The notes: generated from the letters alone by a model not told the origin. A stretch of DNA of 64,000 nt from Voacanga thouarsii (GCA_026120185.1 JANUWF010003375.1:3305736-3369735), one strand, 5' to 3'. Counted from the first letter of the stretch, positions 1 to 12,689 are shown. Numbers and translations are program-made.

Positions 1-1950
1 ACAGTCTCATCAAAATGAATGTTCCATGATCTCGATGACTACTTAAGTCCATAAATGGACTTTTTAAGCTTGCAAACCATATGTTCTTAGCCTTTAACAT
101 TCATTTGCCATATCTCGTAGTCATAATGATATGTGATGGCAAAGAGGATATGGATGGACTTAAGCATGGCTACCGAGAAAAAGGTTTCCTCATAATCGAT
201 TCCCTTTTTTTTAGAATACCCTTTTGCCACAAACCTAACTTTGAAGGTTTCCACCTTCCCATCCACTCCCCTCTTCCTCTTGTATTCCCACTTACACCCA
301 ATGGGTTTTATTCCTTCAGGTGAAGCTACAAGATCCCAAACCCGATTAAAGTATATAGACTCAGCTCGGCTTTCATTGCTTTATGCCATAGATTTGCATC
401 GGTATTAGCAATAACCTCCTCATATCTAGTGGGGTCTTATTCCTGATGGTCGAAGATTAGCTCGAAAGCTTCTCCAGTCCATCTTTCCAGAACTCTAGGA
501 ACTCTCCCACTACGACGAGGCTCTAATTGTACGGGCTCTTGAGGCTATGCCTCTTCTTGTTCCACAATCGGGTCACAAGAAATTGATTCTGAAGATAACT
601 TCTCCTCAAGTTCCAACCTAGTTGAACCTTTCGTGGAAGTACTCTGATCATTCTCTAAGTATCTAGCATTGGTACTTACTAGTACTTTCTACTCCTTAGG
701 ATGATAAAAGTAACCACCATTTGTCCCTTTTGGATACCCAACAAAATAGCATAATTCTGATCTTAGTTCCAACTTGTCTCCCTTGACTAGTATATAAGTT
801 GGAAAACCCCATATCCTGAGATGATTTAGACTTGGCTTATGCCCAGTCCAATCTCATAGGGAGTTCTAGGTACTGACTTGAAAGGCACCTAGTTCAGAAT
901 GTATGTCGCTGTTTCCAAGGCATATCCCCCAAAAGACACTAGAAGAGTAGCATGAGACATCATACTTCGGACCATTTCCATCAATGTCTTGTTTCTTCTC
1001 TTAGCTACTCCGTTCTGCTAGGGTGTCCCCGGTACAGAGAGTTGGAATACTATCCCATGATGTACCATGTAGTCCTTGAATTCACCAATGAGGTACTCTC
1101 CACCACGATCCGATCGTAAGGTCTTGATCAATTTTCCAATCTAACGCTCCACTTCAGCCTTAAACTTTTTGAACTTGTCAAAAAAGTCAGACTTGCGTCT
1201 GATCAGGTAAATAAAACCAAACCTCGTACAATCATCTGTGAAAGTGATGAAGTACTCAAAACCCCCTCTAACTGGTGTAAATAAGGGATCACACACATTA
1301 GTGTGAAAAAGACTCAATATCTCCTTAGCTCTATCTGCCTTAGGGGTAAATAACCTTTTGGTCATCTTTCTAATTAGGCAGGATTCACATTAAGGCCAAT
1401 TTTTCAATCTCAATGAGCCCAAAGGCCCATCATGGATTAACCTCTGAATCCTTGTTGAGTTGATATGACCTAACCTCAAATACCAAAGATACGAGTCATT
1501 GACATTGATCTTTCTCTTTCTTGTTAAAGGTTCAGATTGAGCGTTATTTAATTAATTGTTAATAGGGTTTAAGAAGAATAGATTTCCATGCATGTGCCTA
1601 GTACATAAAATTTCTCCATATTTACTGATAGTAATACCAGAATGGAAAGTTACAGAATATCCTTGATTTATTAGTTTTGCAACTAAAATTAAATTCTGTC
1701 AAAATCCAAGTACATATAAAAATATCTCTTCAAACTACTATTCTATTACAATAAAAAATAAGATCCAACTCTCCCACTGCAAGGTCTCAGACTTGTGCTC
1801 CATTCCCACACTAGCCCATGTTCGCCCTTCTTGAGTATTCTAATCTTTCTAAACCCCTGCAAAGAGTTACAGATGTGATCAGTGGCTCCTGAATCAACAA
1901 TTCAAGTGGAAGTTGATCCAACTATTGATATAGATTCTAGATAGAAAACA
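1..1950 (-). pseudogene. copia pol remnant: protease, integrase, start of reverse transcriptase
   Basis: Translation of the minus strand gives, from right to left, a protease active site DSGATDH near 1882-1900 (the Trp usually before it is a stop), a GAG-pre-integrase stretch (LRLGHIN, then CESC) near 1370-1470, an integrase core (about 960-1365) with YFITFTDDCTRFGF and RSDRGGEY, the integrase C-terminal part, and a linker with RRSGRVPRVLERW near 480-520 leading into RT. In the family, integrase needs an Asp-Asp-Glu triad. Here the first position reads HTNVCDP instead of HTDVCGP, and the last reads GVAKRRN instead of a GVxERRN motif, so two of three catalytic residues are lost. Stops occur throughout. 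It is a dead copy of a Tnt1/Tork-like pol; RT continues beyond the window. Confidence 0.85.
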
Positions 1951-1954
1951 TTAC

Positions 1955-2865
1955 ATGTAGGGTTTTTCTTAGCTTGAAGATCTGGACACTCTTTTTTCCA
2001 ATTTCCCTTCAGTCCACATTTGAAGCACTTACCCTTGAGTTTATCTTTGGGCTGGGTCTTAGGTTGGGCCACTGCGTTTCCCTTCTTCTTCTTAAACTTT
2101 CTAGGCTTGGGCCTAGTTCTAGAGGAAGAAGCTTTAGCAAGCCTTTGATTGTGGCTTCATGACCTTCTCTGTCATCTGGAGTTCCTTTATCAACTTGGTT
2201 AAACTCATGTTTAACTTGTTTATGTTGTAACTCAATTTGAACTGAGTAAAGGAACCCAATAGAGATTCGAGAACCATGTCCACTTGCCTTTCAGGGTCAA
2301 TAACAGCCCTTAAGATTTCTGCCTCCTCGAAAGCAGCAATCATCTTGAGCATATGCTCTCTGACTGATGCTCCCTCAGCCTTCTTAGTGTTTATGATAGT
2401 TTGAGGAGCCTCCTGCCTTGCGGGCCAGCTCTTATCTACAAATATCATGGCCAATGATTGATTTATATCATATGCAGAAGCCATGTACTCGTGTTTTGAT
2501 TAGGGCACATTAGACATAGAGGCTAACATGTAACAACGAGTCATCTCGTTGGCCTTCTTCCACGCCTTCTCAATCTCTCGCTCCTCAACGGTGGAACCCT
2601 CCCCGATAATAGGGTAGGTTTTGTAAAGGATATACTTATACTCTTTCGTTGTGAGTATTATGTCCAGGTTCCTCTTCCAGTCCACATAGTTTGGTCCCAT
2701 TAGCTTATTCTCTTGGAGAATAACGGCCAATAGACTAAAAGAACCTCCGACCAATTCTGAAAAATCGAAAATAAAAGAAAAAGATTTAGTTTGTGAAAAC
2801 AAAACAAATTTGTGCACTTTATCAAAATTGATAATAATTAATTTGGCTTTTAGAAAAACTGACAT
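1955..2865 (-). pseudogene. copia gag remnant with UBN2-type domain and zinc knuckle
   Basis: Gag packages the element RNA into virus-like particles in the cytoplasm. The minus strand reads a DUF4219-like start (KLMGPNYVDWKRNLDIIL, about 2640-2710) followed by a UBN2-type body (2134-2484, with SVREHMLKMIAAFEEAEI) in which residues flow on across a stop near 2490. Nearer the pol gene lies a CCHC knuckle (CFKCGLKGNWKKEC, about 1986-2030) in which the usual His is Asn. The knuckle is preceded by a Lys-rich tract, as usual. Family assignment is from the motif set and position next to the protease. Not intact. Confidence 0.8.
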
Positions 2866-4247
2866 AGCTTCTTAGGAAGATTAACAGTTCCCTAAGCTAA
2901 GTGTGTTGACCACCACAAATTAATTTCCCTTCTAGGTAATGATCTAGAAGATAATCCATCGAGGGGATGACCGTTTCCTCTCATTTTTTGTAGACATACA
3001 TCGCACTATAACCTCCAACATGGGTTGGCCGATCATAGTACGTGTCTCGGGTTATTAATTACATCCCTCCATTAGATCTAGATCCTTGTTGTATCCCCAT
3101 CCTATACGGGTTCACTCCCAGGATGATGCGAGGGGACCCACGATCTCTAATGAGGATTGTGATGAAAGCCGTAGGGCCGTTGGAACCCCACTCCCACTTA
3201 TTCTTTTAAAATAAGGGTTTTCTGAAAAATATCCTTTCGAAAATTTTATTTGACAAAATAATTTTTCTTGTGCAAAAATAAATCAAAATGGCTTTCTATT
3301 TTAACTTACAAAAATATCTAAATCCAATATATTTTCTAGGTCAAGGATTAAATCCTTTGAGAAAATATCTAAGGATTAATTTTTGTTCAAGTTAAAATAA
3401 CCATTTAATTTGTAGAAAAAATATTTTTCTTGTCAAAAATATTCCCTAAAGAATTTGGTCTTTGTGAAAACGTGCACATAGTTACTTAAAAATAAATATC
3501 ATGCTAGAAAATAGTAGAGGTTTTCATGCTTTTCTATTTTTAAACCTAAGTGCCTAGATAATAGAATTAAACACATTAATTAATTAATTAATAGTCATGT
3601 TTAATCCTAAAATCCCTTACTAATATTTTTCATGCAAAAATATTCCATGAATATTAACTATTACAAAAACATTAACTTTGCCTACTATGGACCCCAAAAT
3701 AAAAAAGAAAACACAAGAAAAATTACAAGAAAAAATAAAAATTTTCTCCTTGTTCCACTGCACGCGCTGCACTGGATCGAGCACCCATCTGCATTGCGGT
3801 CCACTGCACCCGCCGCACAAAACAATACCTTGTGGAAGACCAGCGTGCGGACCGGATCCCAGACCCGAGCCGGTGCCGATTCGGGCAACCTCAGTTGGCG
3901 TCGGTTTCGGTCTGACCGGGTCTTCTTCCTACAGATTTTTCTGCGATTTTCTTTTCCGAATTTCCTCTGTTTTTTTGCGCAATATCTGGCTACGTTGGCT
4001 CTCCAATTTCAACCCAAATAAAATGAAATCAATAGAAACTAACAATTACTTATACCCATTAATATTGAGCTTACACGATTTGCTGAGAAAAATAGTAAAT
4101 TACAAATCTCCTATACTTCCATCAAAGAGGTTTAATAGAGAAACTATCAATACAAAAAACAACAAAAGATCACATTTTAATCACACATATGTGTCCATTT
4201 TTATTCAACTAAATGCATGCTCCCTATATTTTCGCAAAACCTTCACG
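2866..4247 (-). other. leader between primer site and gag of the copia element
   Basis: About 1.4 kb of non-coding sequence lies between the primer site and gag, long for a copia element. It contains a GC-richer block at about 3740-3920 in otherwise AT-rich sequence. Plus-strand open frames here, including one of 191 codons, run antisense through the leader and the primer site, and show no family motif. No gene is called. Confidence 0.55.
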
Positions 4248-4260
4248 CTCTGATACCAAT
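4248..4260 (-). promoter_or_regulatory. primer-binding site (tRNA-Met type)
   Basis: On the minus strand the bases next to the LTR read ATTGGTATCAGAG, the usual complement to the 3' end of initiator tRNA-Met in plant copia elements. Its place immediately left of the LTR fixes the element's orientation as minus and marks 4261-6069 as the 5' LTR. Confidence 0.88.
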
Positions 4261-6069
4261 TGAAGGTCTAAATCAAAAAAACAAAGCAAGCAGCAAAAGA
4301 GAAAACTGGAAAAACTGAAGAACAAGAAATAAACAGGCCACAGCTGGCGTTGGTCACGGCCTGGCGGGACTCCGAGGGAATTTTTTTTTTTTTTTTACCT
4401 CTTTTTCTCATTCTCAGAATTGGTTGGACCGGAATATGTGAAACTGGGGTAGGTGCTCTAGTGGAAACCTTTGGTGCGATTGTTGCAAGCCTCCTACTCT
4501 GTCTTCGCATGTATATAAATTTCAACCTCTCAATCTTCCAAAATATGGCCTGCCTAATCTCGTTTGGTGAACAACTGACAGACTAAGGAATTTTCTTGGA
4601 GAGAGAGGGAAGGCATCTGGTTTTTTTTTTTCTCATACCAGAAGCATAAAAACCAACGTTGTTTTCTTAACCCTAAGAAGAGTAAAAAACCACGTCCTCT
4701 TTATCCTCCTGTTTAACCTAAATAAAACCATAAGTTAAACTGGACTGGCCCATTGGACTTTTAGTTTAGCCTTTGTGAACTAAATTAATTATTCTAATTA
4801 GAAACAAATAAATGGCCCAATAAATGATTAATTTTCCAGCCCAAATAAACTAGTCCAATTAACAAGTCCATATTAGTTTAGTCCTAGGCCAATCTTTAAT
4901 TATTCAAACTGGGCCAAAGCCCTAAATAATTAATTAACCCACCAAACCAATTTAATTAATTCTCTCTTTCCATAGACCTTTATTTTATTTTAGCCCAATA
5001 ATTAAATCAGACTACTTAAATAAAATAAATTTTATTTAATTTAATTTAAAACTAATTCCTTTGCCTGTATATAATTAGGACTCAAAATCTATACTGGGAA
5101 CCAAAAGACTCACTGCCTTGGCTACTAAAATGACCAAAATACCCTTACCATATAAATAGTTGTATTTTGAATTTTAAATATTTCCTAATATCACCATCAG
5201 GAAATATTGACCCCAAGGACAATTCTACGTTAGCAAAGTCTCCAACCTACAGATGTAATGACTAAAATACCCCTCTATGCATCGCCATACATTTAGAGAG
5301 GAAGAAATGTACTAACACCTCTCTAATTGACATCTACCATCCTTAGGCTCTAGTCCAATAATCCATGACTTCCTAGATTATTTCCACTTTCCAAGGGAGC
5401 TACCCTGAAGCAAACATCTAAGTCGTGTATCCCAGGGCCTTGGATATTTAGATCATTCAGACAACCACAAGGGTTGATATAGTATAGTAACTATCTTGTA
5501 CAAGTCTGTCTTAACTAACTAGTCACACATACCCAACATGCAAGTATATTGGTCCTACGATAGAATCTCAGCTATAGTATATCAAAGTACATGCTTCCGG
5601 CTTCGTCAGACCACCAACTTATACTCAAGCCATAGAGTACTAGTCCACGATGTAGCAATAGTAGTCTAGTTTTCTACCATATAGTACTTTTAGGAACCAC
5701 TACTACAGGACCTATTCTACGTATTCGAAATACGCTTATGTCATGAAGTGAGTGGACTACTCACTAGCTAAAGGTAAGCAATTCCTTATTTGGAATTCAC
5801 AGCATAATAACCTAGATATGATGACATTCCCATTCCCATCAATCTGCTAAGAACAAACGTTTATGTGTTAAGTAACCCATGATCCATACCTTACTATGAA
5901 AGATCACCATTCACATGGATAACTTACTTAAACACAATGGGTCTTTTCCAAATGTAATTGTGCACAAATAAAATGTAAATGCACAAATAATTTCTGAAAA
6001 TGAATTCTTTTGTTAAAACATTCGATATTTACATTAGAAACCTTATCTAAGAGGGCATATTTCCCAACA
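4261..6069 (-). repeat. 5' LTR of the copia element (1809 bp)
   Basis: Bounded by TG at 4261 and CA at 6069, with the primer site abutting 4261. The outer end read on the minus strand is TGTTGGGAAATATGCCC, typical of plant copia LTRs. Homologous sequence recurs at 38685-40920 and from 63394 onwards. The right-hand target duplication candidate is AAATG at 6070-6074; its partner is outside the window. Confidence 0.85.
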
Positions 6070-6936
6070 AAATGAACCATTTAATAACAAACTACTGTGC
6101 AATAAACTCTTTTCACCATACAATATCTCATTCAGTTTAGAGTACAGAATTAGTGCCAACTCCCTCCAGAATAAATGTTAATTCTAGCCCGAATATATTA
6201 GTACTTGTACCAGGAATCCACTACTCTACATGTGTATCGATTGGAACTATTTTCAACACACAATCACCTTGGCCAAGGATTTCCCGAGTAGTAATTCTAA
6301 CAAGAAGCCGTGAGATATTCACTCATGCTACAAGAAGTGGTAAATCCTTTATTAAACTTTCATTTACCTCACGTTATACCCAATATCCATCCCCACAGGC
6401 AGCCCTCGATCTGGCTTCAGAGATTGGAATCAAAGTACAATGCTCAACAACCAAAGTACTTTGGAGATCTCAAGTCTAAGGATACTTGCATGTTTGCTAT
6501 AACAAGATTCTATCACTGGTGCTATATAGTTATCCATGTGATTATCTCATAGTTAGGTCATCAAATGTACTTATTCTATTAACAAGCATCAATGTGTTAA
6601 CTTTAAGTTTCTCTATACAGATGAAAATGAGAGCCACCGCCTGATCAGATCTGGAAGTCTAACTCGTGCTAACCTTAACGCATTAATAATGTTCTATCTC
6701 AGTAATACTACGACTAGGAAATATTTAAGTACTAAAATAATACAGTGTAGTAGGAATCTCACATCATGATCTCTATCATTTTTTCCATAACACAGTGTTG
6801 TACTAGAGACTTTATCTAATAGTTATTTTACATGAAAGTAAATTAGACAAACCGAAGGACAAATAACACCTTGTATTAAAAATAAATGTGTCATATACAA
6901 AGTACATATGATTGCCTCTAGGGCACAATACTAACA
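6070..6936 (-). repeat. partial copia LTR, second family (outer part)
   Basis: This stretch is homologous to the right half of the solo LTR at 43167-44881: shared phrases run from about 6080/44020 to the ends, which are both CTAACA. On the minus strand it starts TGTTAG and soon reads a GCCCTAGAGGCAATCA-like sequence, common at plant copia LTR ends. The left part was separated by insertion of the 1-6069 element and lies outside the window. An open frame at 6153-6479 inside it is incidental. Confidence 0.75.
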
Positions 6937-7642
6937 TTATTTTTATCCAATAGGTTTGTTTTCCCTTTATGAACTTGAGAAAGGATTTGGGGGATTTACA
7001 ACTAGGTAATAAATAAGGTTATTAAGGCCATTTAGAGATTATCTTTAGCTTTTTGGCTTGTGTTTTGATTACCCAAACTTTATGCATCTTTGAGTTTGAT
7101 TAATTTGAATAGAGATATCTTTGGGTCAGGCTCAAAGAAAGTGAATTTGAATAGTAGATTCATTATGTGAGAGAAAGTGAATTTTAATTTATGTGGAAAA
7201 ATTTTCTAATACTTGAATTAGATATTAATTAGTTGAATAATGGTTGATGCTTAGATGTAAATGGCACTTTCTTTTTAGTTGCATAGGCAATCCCATTTTC
7301 CCCACCTCAGTTTTTCCTTAGTGATCTTGTAGTTTTATCTAAAAAATTAGGTATAGCTTTCTTTATGATACTCTTGGCCTTTTTATTTCTGATAGTTAGT
7401 TGTTTATACTTCTTTATTTTTATTATTTGGACAATAACAAATATGAGAAAGTAGTGGTAGTTGGCATTCTTTCCTTGAGATATCCAATACTTACCAATCA
7501 TACTCTATACGACATGATAGGTATACTTGCCTAAAATGTGTGTATGTGAGTTAAATTGATATTTTATTTTAAAACTTAGTTGAGTGTTGGTTCTATTCTA
7601 TTTAAATAGCCTAAACCACAAACCTAAGCACACACAACAACA
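6937..7642 (+). repeat. 5' LTR of H, inner part
   Basis: Ends with ACAACA just before the primer site. Its left part resembles the 3' LTR (a segment near 6960-7005 matches about 45880-45928). The outer part was displaced by the copia LTR ending at 6936. Nothing else is visible in it. Confidence 0.65.
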
Positions 7643-7647
7643 TGTTT

Positions 7648-7665
7648 TGGTGCCGTTGTTGGGGA
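7648..7665 (+). promoter_or_regulatory. primer-binding site of H (tRNA-Asp type)
   Basis: TGGTGCCGTTGTTGGGGA lies a few bases after the LTR end. Athila elements use a site close to TGGCGCCGTTGCCGGGGA, complementary to tRNA-Asp; two changes are seen here. Confidence 0.78.
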
Positions 7666-8002
7666 TCATACGTCAATATCACAAAACCACTTGAGTTTCA
7701 CTGATTCAATTGTTATTTTAGTTTGTTTATAGTTTTTGTGTTTATCTTTGTGAGTAATTTGATAGTGTATGCTTAAAGAAGATACTTTGATTTCATAAAC
7801 TTTCATTTTATTATTTTTTTTCTATAGAGAATTTAGGCATTAACTTTATTTTGTTATAATTCCTCATGTCTTAGTATCCATACATGTCTTATTTTGATTT
7901 GTGTAGTAGTTGAGTTTTCAGAGTTTTACTTTATAGGAAATTTTTCATGTGTATGCATTGAAGAGACTTAGGTAAGGCATTAATTGATTTTGATAGTAAA
8001 TA

Positions 8003-8952
8003 GAAGAAACCTTTAGGAAGTTATGTAAAGGGCAAAAAGAAAGAGCTTTAAAAGCCTTTGAGCAATCAAGTACTTCAAGAGAATTTTTTTTTTTTTGAAA
8101 ATGGAAATTAACCACGGTGGAAATGGAAATGGGAATGGGAGAAGAACAATAGGTGATTATGCTAGACTTACTCTTTCTAGAGCAAATTCAAGTGTTGTGA
8201 GACCTGGAATAGATGCAAACAATTTTGAAATCAAGCCAAATTTTATCCAAATGATTCAATTTTATGGTTTGTTGGATAAGGACCCAAATGCTCTTTAGCC
8301 TCTTTCTTGAAAATTTGTGATACACTTAAACTTAATGAAGTGTCCAATGATGCAATTAGACTAAGGATATTTCCATTCTTTTTGAGGGATCATGCAAAAT
8401 CATGGTTGAAATCAGTTTCTACCAATTTTATTACCACTTGGGAGCAATTGGCTAAGAAATTCCTTACTAAGTATTTCCCTCCTACTAGAATGGCTAAGCT
8501 AAGAATGATATCTTTTCATTCTCTCAATTGAATGGAGAAATAATTTATGATACCTGGGAGAAAAGAATTAATTAGAAAATATCCCCAACATGGTTTTGAT
8601 CTTGGGTTTCAAATGTTAACTTTTTACAATGTATTGAATTTCTCTTCAAAACAAATGAAGGATGTGTATTCAACATGAATTGTATCATTTAAAACCCCAA
8701 AAGAATGTTTTGACTTGATAGAACAAATCTTTTTAAACAACAATTATTGGAAGATGTAAAGATCAAGATCCAAAATTCAAAGAATGCATAATATGGATTC
8801 AAAAGGATCATTGGATGCTAAACTAAAAGCCCTCACTAGGAAAGTAGATAAGATGAATATAGGACCTCAAAAACAAGCGATGAGTTGTGACTTTTGTGGT
8901 AGAAGGCACCGAAATTATGAATGTCAAGGAATGGGAGATAGAAATGAGTAAT
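8003..8952 (+). pseudogene. Athila-type gag of H, N-terminal part
   Basis: The frame opening at 8003 reads EETFRKLCKGQKERALKAF, a charged Athila-like start, then breaks at a run of T (8084-8096). From ATG 8101 another frame reads RRTIGDYARLTLS, SSVVRPGIDANNFEIKPNF, and after a stop ICDTLKLNEVSNDAIRLRIF and AKSWLKSVSTNFITTWEQL, the core of the retrotransposon gag family (PF03732 type). A zinc knuckle CDFCGRRHRNYEC lies at about 8884-8922. The sequence stops at 8952 where element C is inserted and continues at 36362. Several stops and at least one frameshift make it non-functional. Confidence 0.82.
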
Positions 8953-10160
8953 TGATAGGGGTTGAAATCACCATTCTTTTCCCAGTAATTTGAGGTTGTT
9001 TTAAGATACATTTGTTGTAATAACAAGTCATATTCCTTCCTATTTGACATTTTGCTTGTAAAAGATGTTTTTGGCAAATATGTACAGATTTAAGTTAAAA
9101 TCGAGCAGAAAGTGCACAGAACTAGAATGTACCTAGCGCTAGGCCCAGCTAGTGGACCAAGTGCTGGGTCCCTTCTGTTCAGCAGCAGAGATTGAACGAG
9201 CTTCAAGAATTTTTCTAGAACAGACTTGGTGCCAGGTCTAGCAAGTGTACCTGGCACAGGGTCCATTCGACCTGCTAAGGAAAAGACGGAAAAAAATAGA
9301 GCAAAACAGAGAAAGAATAGAGTGTACATGGTACTAGGTAGGTCAAAGGTACAGGCGCTAGGCAGGTTCTGGAGACGAAAATTCTGAATCTGGAATTAGG
9401 GCTTATCCAAGGATTTTGGTATTTTTCTATTCTTACACAGCTAAGACTTCCTTAGCCATGAAAGAGGCATCCAAGAGGCCTATAAAAGCATAAGAGAACA
9501 CAAGGGTCTGATATACAACCAAGAGAGATGCATTAAAGAGCAGAAATTCTGATTCTCTCATTGAAGGAGGATTTTACCTAAGGCAAGGAAGATTGTTCAA
9601 ATAGAGTCTTCAAGGAATAAAAAAGAGGCTTGTCTATGAGTGCTTTCTTTTCTCTTTGTCATCTTTTACTTTAACAATAATGTATTCAATGTTTTCATTG
9701 TAATTTATCAATATTTTGGGATTTATGATTTATGCATCAATTTAACTACTTGATCAATTGATTGTTCTTCTTGGTATTTGATTACTCATTTTCTTTACGG
9801 AGTTGGTTGATTGGGTTTTGTTATTAACTTGCTTGAAAAAGAGGGTGGTAATGGCTTCGATTAATTAATTTCATATTTGTTATCTCTTAACTTGCTTGAA
9901 AAATGGGTTAATTGTTTAGAAAAGTTGGTAGTCAAATGTTAGTTAATGATTGCTAGAATATGGATTCATTCACTAATTTCATGCTTTAAATCACCTAGAA
10001 TATATGGGTTTATATGAGGATTAATTTTAATGCATCTTTTGGATAAATTAGTCGAGACAGAATTTGTTTACTAATTTAACTAGAAGATAGTGATTCCATA
10101 GATTGCAAACAAAGTGGGCTTATATTAAATCCTTCATGAGACCAAGATGATAATTGATTG
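8953..10160 (+). repeat. 5' LTR of C, first piece
   Basis: Aligns with 34834-36042 of the 3' LTR. It contains a GC-rich palindrome cluster (about 9125-9365, including CCTAGCGCTAGG at 9132-9143) and a TATA box (TATAAAAG, 9481-9488). It stops at GATTG (10156-10160), the target duplication of element A. Confidence 0.9.
9481..9488 (+). promoter_or_regulatory. TATA box of C 5' LTR
   Basis: TATAAAAG in the context GGCC-TATAAAAG. The same box is at 35364 in the 3' LTR. It lies about 530 bp into the LTR and just downstream of the GC-rich palindrome cluster, as expected for a U3 promoter. Confidence 0.65.
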
Positions 10161-11175
10161 TGTAACACCCCACCTTTTTACTTTCGGTTGGCTAGTATCT
10201 GTAATGGGATGAGAATTTATACCAATGGCCAGAACAAAAGTTGATTGGTGTATTGAGGCGAATACTTTTGTGAAATAAAATTTTGTCGAGACCTAGATGT
10301 AATTATTGGATTTGTTCTACCCGTACCCTAATTTTTTGGAAGGATATTAAGATTAACAAAATAAGAATTTTATAGTACTCTAGAAAGAGAAATTGATCAG
10401 TGCAATGAGACGCATGTTTTGGTGCAAATTGTGCCACTCGAGGTATCGGGGGCATTTTCGTCATTTTGACCACGCTCGTGACTTTGACAATGAATTTGAC
10501 CAAGTGGAGAGAGAATTGAAGGATTTAAATGTTACCAATGAATTCTATAGAATTTTTGGAGTTGAATAATGAAATAAAATGTTTTTCCATTACGGACCAA
10601 ATTTTGGTCATTTCTGAAGTAAATAGAAAATTGCGGTTGGAAATGGGATGTGTGGCTTCTTATGATTGGTGGATGAAAATAAGTGTCGTTTAGTGATTGG
10701 TTAATGAGGTCAAGTGTTTTTATTTGATTGGTTGTGATAAGTTGAGATAATTTAGAGGGCCCACAAGAAATAAATAAGAATGGCCCACAAGTATGAAAAG
10801 CTTGACCAAGTTGGACCACCTTTTTTACTTCATTTGATCGAGCTTAATTAAGCTAATCTTGATTTGAGTAAGTTAACCATGGTTGATTATGCATGGCCAT
10901 GCAAGATTAGAAAATATCTATTAGTTCTTGAAAATTCTAGGAATTTCTACAAGATTCACCAATGTTCTTCTAGGTTCTAAATAATTCTAAGACTTTCTAG
11001 GATATTCTATAATTTTCTCTTATATTCTATAAAGATCTAAAGGCTCCTAGAGTTGCCAAATCACCATAGAATTCTTGAATATTCTAAATGACACCTAAGT
11101 AGCTAGGTGGACCAATCAAGAGCTTCCAAATATTTGAGACCATTTAATGAACCTTTGACTTGAAGACCATATTTC

Positions 11176-11185
11176 TATATATATA
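11176..11185 (+). promoter_or_regulatory. TATA box of solo LTR A
   Basis: TATATATATA followed 40-160 bases later by a long GA-rich tract, the layout seen (on the other strand) in B's LTRs. Confidence 0.5.
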
Positions 11186-12689
11186 GGCCATGAAGGCCAG
11201 CTAAAATGGCTTTAGACAGCCAGAATTTCACAGCAAACAAGGAAGGAAAGGAGAAGAGAAAAGAAAAAGAAAATAGAGAAGAGAGAGAGAGGAAATTCGG
11301 GAAATAGAGAGGAGAAAGAGAGAGAAGGAAAAACAAGAAGAAGCTTGGGCTGTTTAGCTCCCAAACGCAGCAAAGAAAAGGTAAGGATCAACCTTGCTTA
11401 AAGTAAGGTTATTATATAAAGCATGGAGATCATTTTGGTATACATATTATGAAAGGTTATGTATGAAGTATAGAAACTAGCTAGGTGAAATTGTGTGAAA
11501 ATATGTTATGATTGAGGCTGCTGGTTTTCTTGTTGTACTATGGTGAAATTTTCTGTTTTATGTATGACTGGAAATCAGTAGCTTTAAGGGTGATAAAAGG
11601 GAGATTGGATTGAATAAATTCATATAATAAACAAGGAATGAAGATATAATGTGTTTTGTTGGACGATGGGTTTAATTCCAGAAAGTTATGGAAGGTATTA
11701 TGTCCAGTAAATCTGTAAATTTTTCAGATTTGAACAAAGAAAGCATATATCTTTGTATCTATGGATCATAGAGGCATTTTGAAGCAAGTTTGAGGTTAAT
11801 CGGATTTACAGATCAAAAGTTATACTGAAAATAGTAAAAGGCGCCAAATCAGTGACGCGATTTTACTACTGGATCTTTGTGTTCAAAACTGAACAAAATG
11901 AACAATAGAATCGGAATTCCATGAATTGGAACTTGTAAAGGAATTTCTTAAGGACATTTTACAATTGGTTTGACATCATTTGGATTTGTGGATTGAAAGT
12001 TATGTGCAAAACAAAATGGTGTGTCAAATCCGTGAAATTCCAGAAAGTAGTCCGAAAATGGATGGACTTAAGGGTGGTAAATTATGTGATTTTGGATAAA
12101 ATAATTAGGGAAACTTGAAGTGAATCCCTTGTTTATAAAGGGAGGAAGGATGTGGAAAAAGGAAAATGAAAGAATTGATCAGACGATGGAAAAGCAATGC
12201 GAACGAAAATTAAACGTTTTCCTTCACCAACGGCTAACTATCGGCCTTGTCGGCTAACCGTCGGCCTCATCGGCTAAATGACAGTTGAACGTCGGCGAAC
12301 TGTTGGGCACGTCGGCCGGACGTCATTTACCCATCGGCTATTTTTCAGCCAAACACTAATTGACCCTAAAACGATGTTTGGTGTAGGTTTAGTGACAAAC
12401 GGCCAACGAAATGTCGAAAACGATAGGAACAGAAGTTAAACAACCGTGAACAGAAAGAGTTGCTTAGGACACGAGGTGAGTCCTTATATTTCTAAAACTC
12501 TTTCTAAAGTTAGTGTGCATTATTTTTCCATGAAATGCTATATTATATACCATTTGGAACATTTTATGGAAATATGGTTGGAAACATTTAATTTAATCCT
12601 CTTTTGAGATTAGAATTCTGGATTTCCTTAAATGAGTTCTTTTTTGGAATCGGGTACTTGGAAATGTTCCAAATGTCCATATTGGAATA

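Larger units (their letters stand above)
1..6069 (-). mobile_element. Ty1/copia LTR retrotransposon, partial (3' part outside window)
   Basis: Minus-strand copia element. Reading leftwards from 6069 the order is 5' LTR (4261-6069), a tRNA-Met type primer site, a long leader, gag, then protease, integrase and the start of RT. This gag-PR-IN-RT order defines Ty1/copia. The 3' end and 3' LTR lie left of base 1. The element sits inside a different copia LTR whose remainder is 6070-6936. Related LTR copies lie at 38685-40920 and from 63394. All coding parts are broken. Confidence 0.88.

Noticed and set aside
3632..4253. Overlapping plus-strand frames of 129 and 191 codons
   Set aside because: They run antisense through the copia leader and through the primer site up to the LTR edge; composition is irregular and no domain is seen.
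6153..6552. 108- and 80-codon frames
   Set aside because: They lie inside a copia LTR fragment; the matching place in the related LTR at 44100-44470 is not open in the same frame.
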